A stretch of DNA of 7,090 bases, taken from NCBI GenBank assembly GCA_013336035.1, contig JAAXUL010000414.1, forward strand, positions 1 to 7,090, read 5' to 3'. The notes under the pieces are model-generated. The model ran no database searches and was not told the origin of the DNA. It worked only from the letters and a program-made list of their open reading frames with translations. Below are positions 5,390-7,090 of this stretch, one piece after another (the stretch's first letter is position 1; every line of letters begins with the position of its first letter). Position numbers and translations under genes: made by a program. This stretch comes from Chloroflexales bacterium. Its GTDB lineage: Bacteria > Chloroflexota > Chloroflexia > Chloroflexales > Chloroflexaceae.

Positions 5390-5411
5390 CTGCGCCCACT
5401 CTATGGCGCAG
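5390..5411. terminator. Hairpin between convergent genes, possible bidirectional terminator
   Basis: CTGCGCC (5390-5396) pairs perfectly with GGCGCAG (5405-5411) around an eight-base loop. It lies 52 bases past the zinc-ribbon stop and 7 bases past the stop of the minus-strand gene. Neither side is followed by a T-run, so it is not a classical intrinsic terminator. Confidence 0.4.
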
Positions 5412-5418
5412 AATCATC

Positions 5419-7090
5419 TCAGCACTCACCCATTACCACCACAATCTCGTGCGCCCGACCATCGCGCTGGAGCGGGATGACCCCTGCTGGGACGTCCACG
5501 CCGTCGAGCGTAGTCTGGCGCACGCCCCGGTTGACACCGTCCGGGTTTTCGACCCGAATCGTATAGACTGTGTCATCGTCACGGTAGGTCATCTCGTAGC
5601 CCGGCCAGCTTCGATGGATGCAGGGGGTCATCGCGAGCGTCGAGCCGGCGCGGCGCAGCCCCAGGATGGCCTCCAGCCCCAGGCGGTACATCCAGCCAGC
5701 CGAACCAGTGTACCAGGTCCAGCCCCCGCGGCCGGTGTGCGGTGGCTCGCCGGCGATATCCGCCGCGACAACGTACGGCTCGACGCGGTAGTGGCGCGCC
5801 TTCTCGGGGGTGTCGCTGTGGGCGATCGGGTTCAGCAGCTGAAACAACGCCGTCGCCCGGTCGCCCCAGCCGAGCTCGGCGAACGCCCAGACCGCCCAGA
5901 CAGCTGCGTGCGTATACTGGCCGCCGTTCTCGCGGATACCAGGCGGGTAGCCCTTGATGTAGCCGGGGTCGCGTGCTGTCTGGTCAAACGGCGGCGTGAA
6001 CAGGAGCAGTAGCTGCTCCTCCTCGCGTACCAGCCGGTCGGTGACCGCCTCCATACTGCGGGCTGCCCGCTCGGGATCGGTTGCGCCAGACAGCACCGCC
6101 CATGACTGGGCGATCGAGTCGATCTGGCACTCGCGGCTCCGATTCGACCCAAGGGGCACATCATCGTCGTCATAGGCCCGGAGGTACCAGCGCCCGTCCC
6201 AGGCGGCGGCAAGCGCCGCGCGGAGCGCCCGCGCACGCTGCTGATGCCCTCTGGCCTGGGCGCGGTCACCCATCCGCTCACAGATCGGCGCGAAACGCAC
6301 GAGCGTGGCATACAAGAACCAGCCCAGCCAGACGCTCTGGCCGCGCCCACGGATGCCGAGCCGATTCATCCCGTCGTTCCAGTCGCCGCCGCCAATCAGC
6401 GGCAAGCCACGGGCGCCGACGGTCGCGCCGCGAGCCAGGGCACGACAACAGTGCTCGTAGAGGCTAGCCACTTCATCGGACGGCGCGAAGAGGTCATAGC
6501 TATCCTCCTGCTCGGGCCCAAGCGGCTCGCCGCGCAGAAACGGCACGCGCTCGGCCAGAATCGCCTCATCGCCGGTGCTCGCCACGTAGTATGCGGTGAC
6601 GAACGGCAGCCAGAGCAGGTCGTCTGAGCAGCGGGTGCGCACCCCGCGCCCGGAAGGTGGGTGCCACCAGTGGAGCACATCGCCAGCCTCGAACTGGTGG
6701 CGGGCGGCGTTGAGGATGTGCGTGCGGGCCAGCTCTGGCCGGGCGTAGAGCAGGGCAAGTACATCCTGCAGCTGATCGCGGAAGCCAAACGCACCGCTTG
6801 ACTGGTAGAGTGCGGAGCGCCCCCAGATCCGGCAGGCGAGTGTCTGGTAGAGCAGCCAGCGGTTCAACAGTATATTCATTGCCGGGTCAGGCGTCCGCAC
6901 TGTCACCGTGCTGAGCAACTGCTCCCACTGTGCGGCCACACCCTCCCAGGCTGCGTCTACTTCGGCCGGCGACTGGAAGCGCCGGACGAGCTGTAGCGCA
7001 GCGCCGCGATCCGCGCCCTCGCCGAGCAGGAAGAAGAGTTCTTCCACCGCGCCGGGCGGCAGATCGATGTGCAGCTGGAGCGCCGCACAC
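5419..7090 (-). CDS. ndvB: Cyclic beta-1,2-glucan synthase / GH94-family protein, C-terminal part (5' end outside window)
   Basis: The last 556 codons of a much larger gene are visible; the frame is open to the window edge, so the GTG at 7047 is not the real start. Features of the GH94 catalytic barrel appear in order: FGFRDQLQDVLAL, HWWHPPSGRGVRTRCSDD, then GGGDWNDGMN, whose DWND aspartate is the family's general acid (DWND codons at 6373-6384), RDPGYIKGYPPGIRENGGQY, and EPYVVAADI followed by GGWTWYTGSAGWMYR. In NdvB/ChvB-type proteins of about 2,800 residues, an N-terminal membrane glycosyltransferase (GT84) makes beta-1,2-glucan, and the GH94 end trims it by phosphorolysis and so sets ring size. 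The GT84 part lies outside the window, so a stand-alone GH94 or GH36-type phosphorylase remains possible. The motifs leave little doubt about the GH94 domain. Any promoter is outside the window. Confidence 0.9.
   Translation of the reverse strand, partial: CAALQLHIDLPPGAVEELFFLLGEGADRGAALQLVRRFQSPAEVDAAWEGVAAQWEQLLSTVTVRTPDPAMNILLNRWLLYQTLACRIWGRSALYQSSGAFGFRDQLQDVLALLYARPELARTHILNAARHQFEAGDVLHWWHPPSGRGVRTRCSDDLLWLPFVTAYYVASTGDEAILAERVPFLRGEPLGPEQEDSYDLFAPSDEVASLYEHCCRALARGATVGARGLPLIGGGDWNDGMNRLGIRGRGQSVWLGWFLYATLVRFAPICERMGDRAQARGHQQRARALRAALAAAWDGRWYLRAYDDDDVPLGSNRSRECQIDSIAQSWAVLSGATDPERAARSMEAVTDRLVREEEQLLLLFTPPFDQTARDPGYIKGYPPGIRENGGQYTHAAVWAVWAFAELGWGDRATALFQLLNPIAHSDTPEKARHYRVEPYVVAADIAGEPPHTGRGGWTWYTGSAGWMYRLGLEAILGLRRAGSTLAMTPCIHRSWPGYEMTYRDDDTVYTIRVENPDGVNRGVRQTTLDGVDVPAGVIPLQRDGRAHEIVVVMGEC

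Noticed and set aside
5449..6627. Plus-strand frames opposite the GH94 gene
   Set aside because: They are antisense to clear GH94 motifs and give Arg-rich, motif-free peptides.
1..7090. CRISPR array, tRNA or rRNA genes
   Set aside because: No regularly spaced repeats, no tRNA T-arm consensus and no rRNA-like segment were seen on either strand.

Overview
High-GC bacterial DNA (sampled 60-base lines reach 77% G+C inside genes). The gene types and base composition would suit a Chloroflexota-like bacterium such as the Thermomicrobia, but no marker gene is present, so this placement is a weak inference.

Layout. Bases 1-125 are the 3' end of a group II intron: a textbook 34-nt domain V and a domain VI with bulged adenosine, class C-like, ending 37 bases before the first gene. 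A 359-residue soluble protein of unknown function follows (163-1242, +). Directly on its stop codon begins a metallo-beta-lactamase-fold gene that has lost its 5' end (1241-1756, +, pseudogene). Two micro-ORFs linked by ATGA overlaps then lead to an alpha/beta hydrolase (1859-2851, +). Tail to tail with it lies a C-terminal fragment of a second, different alpha/beta hydrolase (about 2869-3120, -). Next to the broken end of that fragment is a 121-bp element bounded by 26-bp inverted repeats (3219-3339), probably the remnant or miniature form of a transposable element. About 330 bases without a gene follow.

The second half holds two small polytopic membrane proteins of unknown function (3686-4075 and 4195-4731, +), a 140-residue zinc-ribbon-like protein of clearly lower G+C (4916-5338, +), and, convergent with it, the 3' part of a large gene for a cyclic beta-1,2-glucan synthase / GH94-type protein (5419 to beyond 7090, -). 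A 26-nt repeat occurs inside the first membrane-protein gene and again just upstream of the zinc-ribbon gene.

Overall this looks like an accessory, eroding stretch: a retroelement end, an inverted-repeat element and two 5'-truncated genes within 3.3 kb, followed by intact but mostly uncharacterised genes. I see no coherent new multi-gene system. The most interesting signals are the intron end, the inverted-repeat element, the short dispersed repeat and the compositionally odd zinc-ribbon gene.
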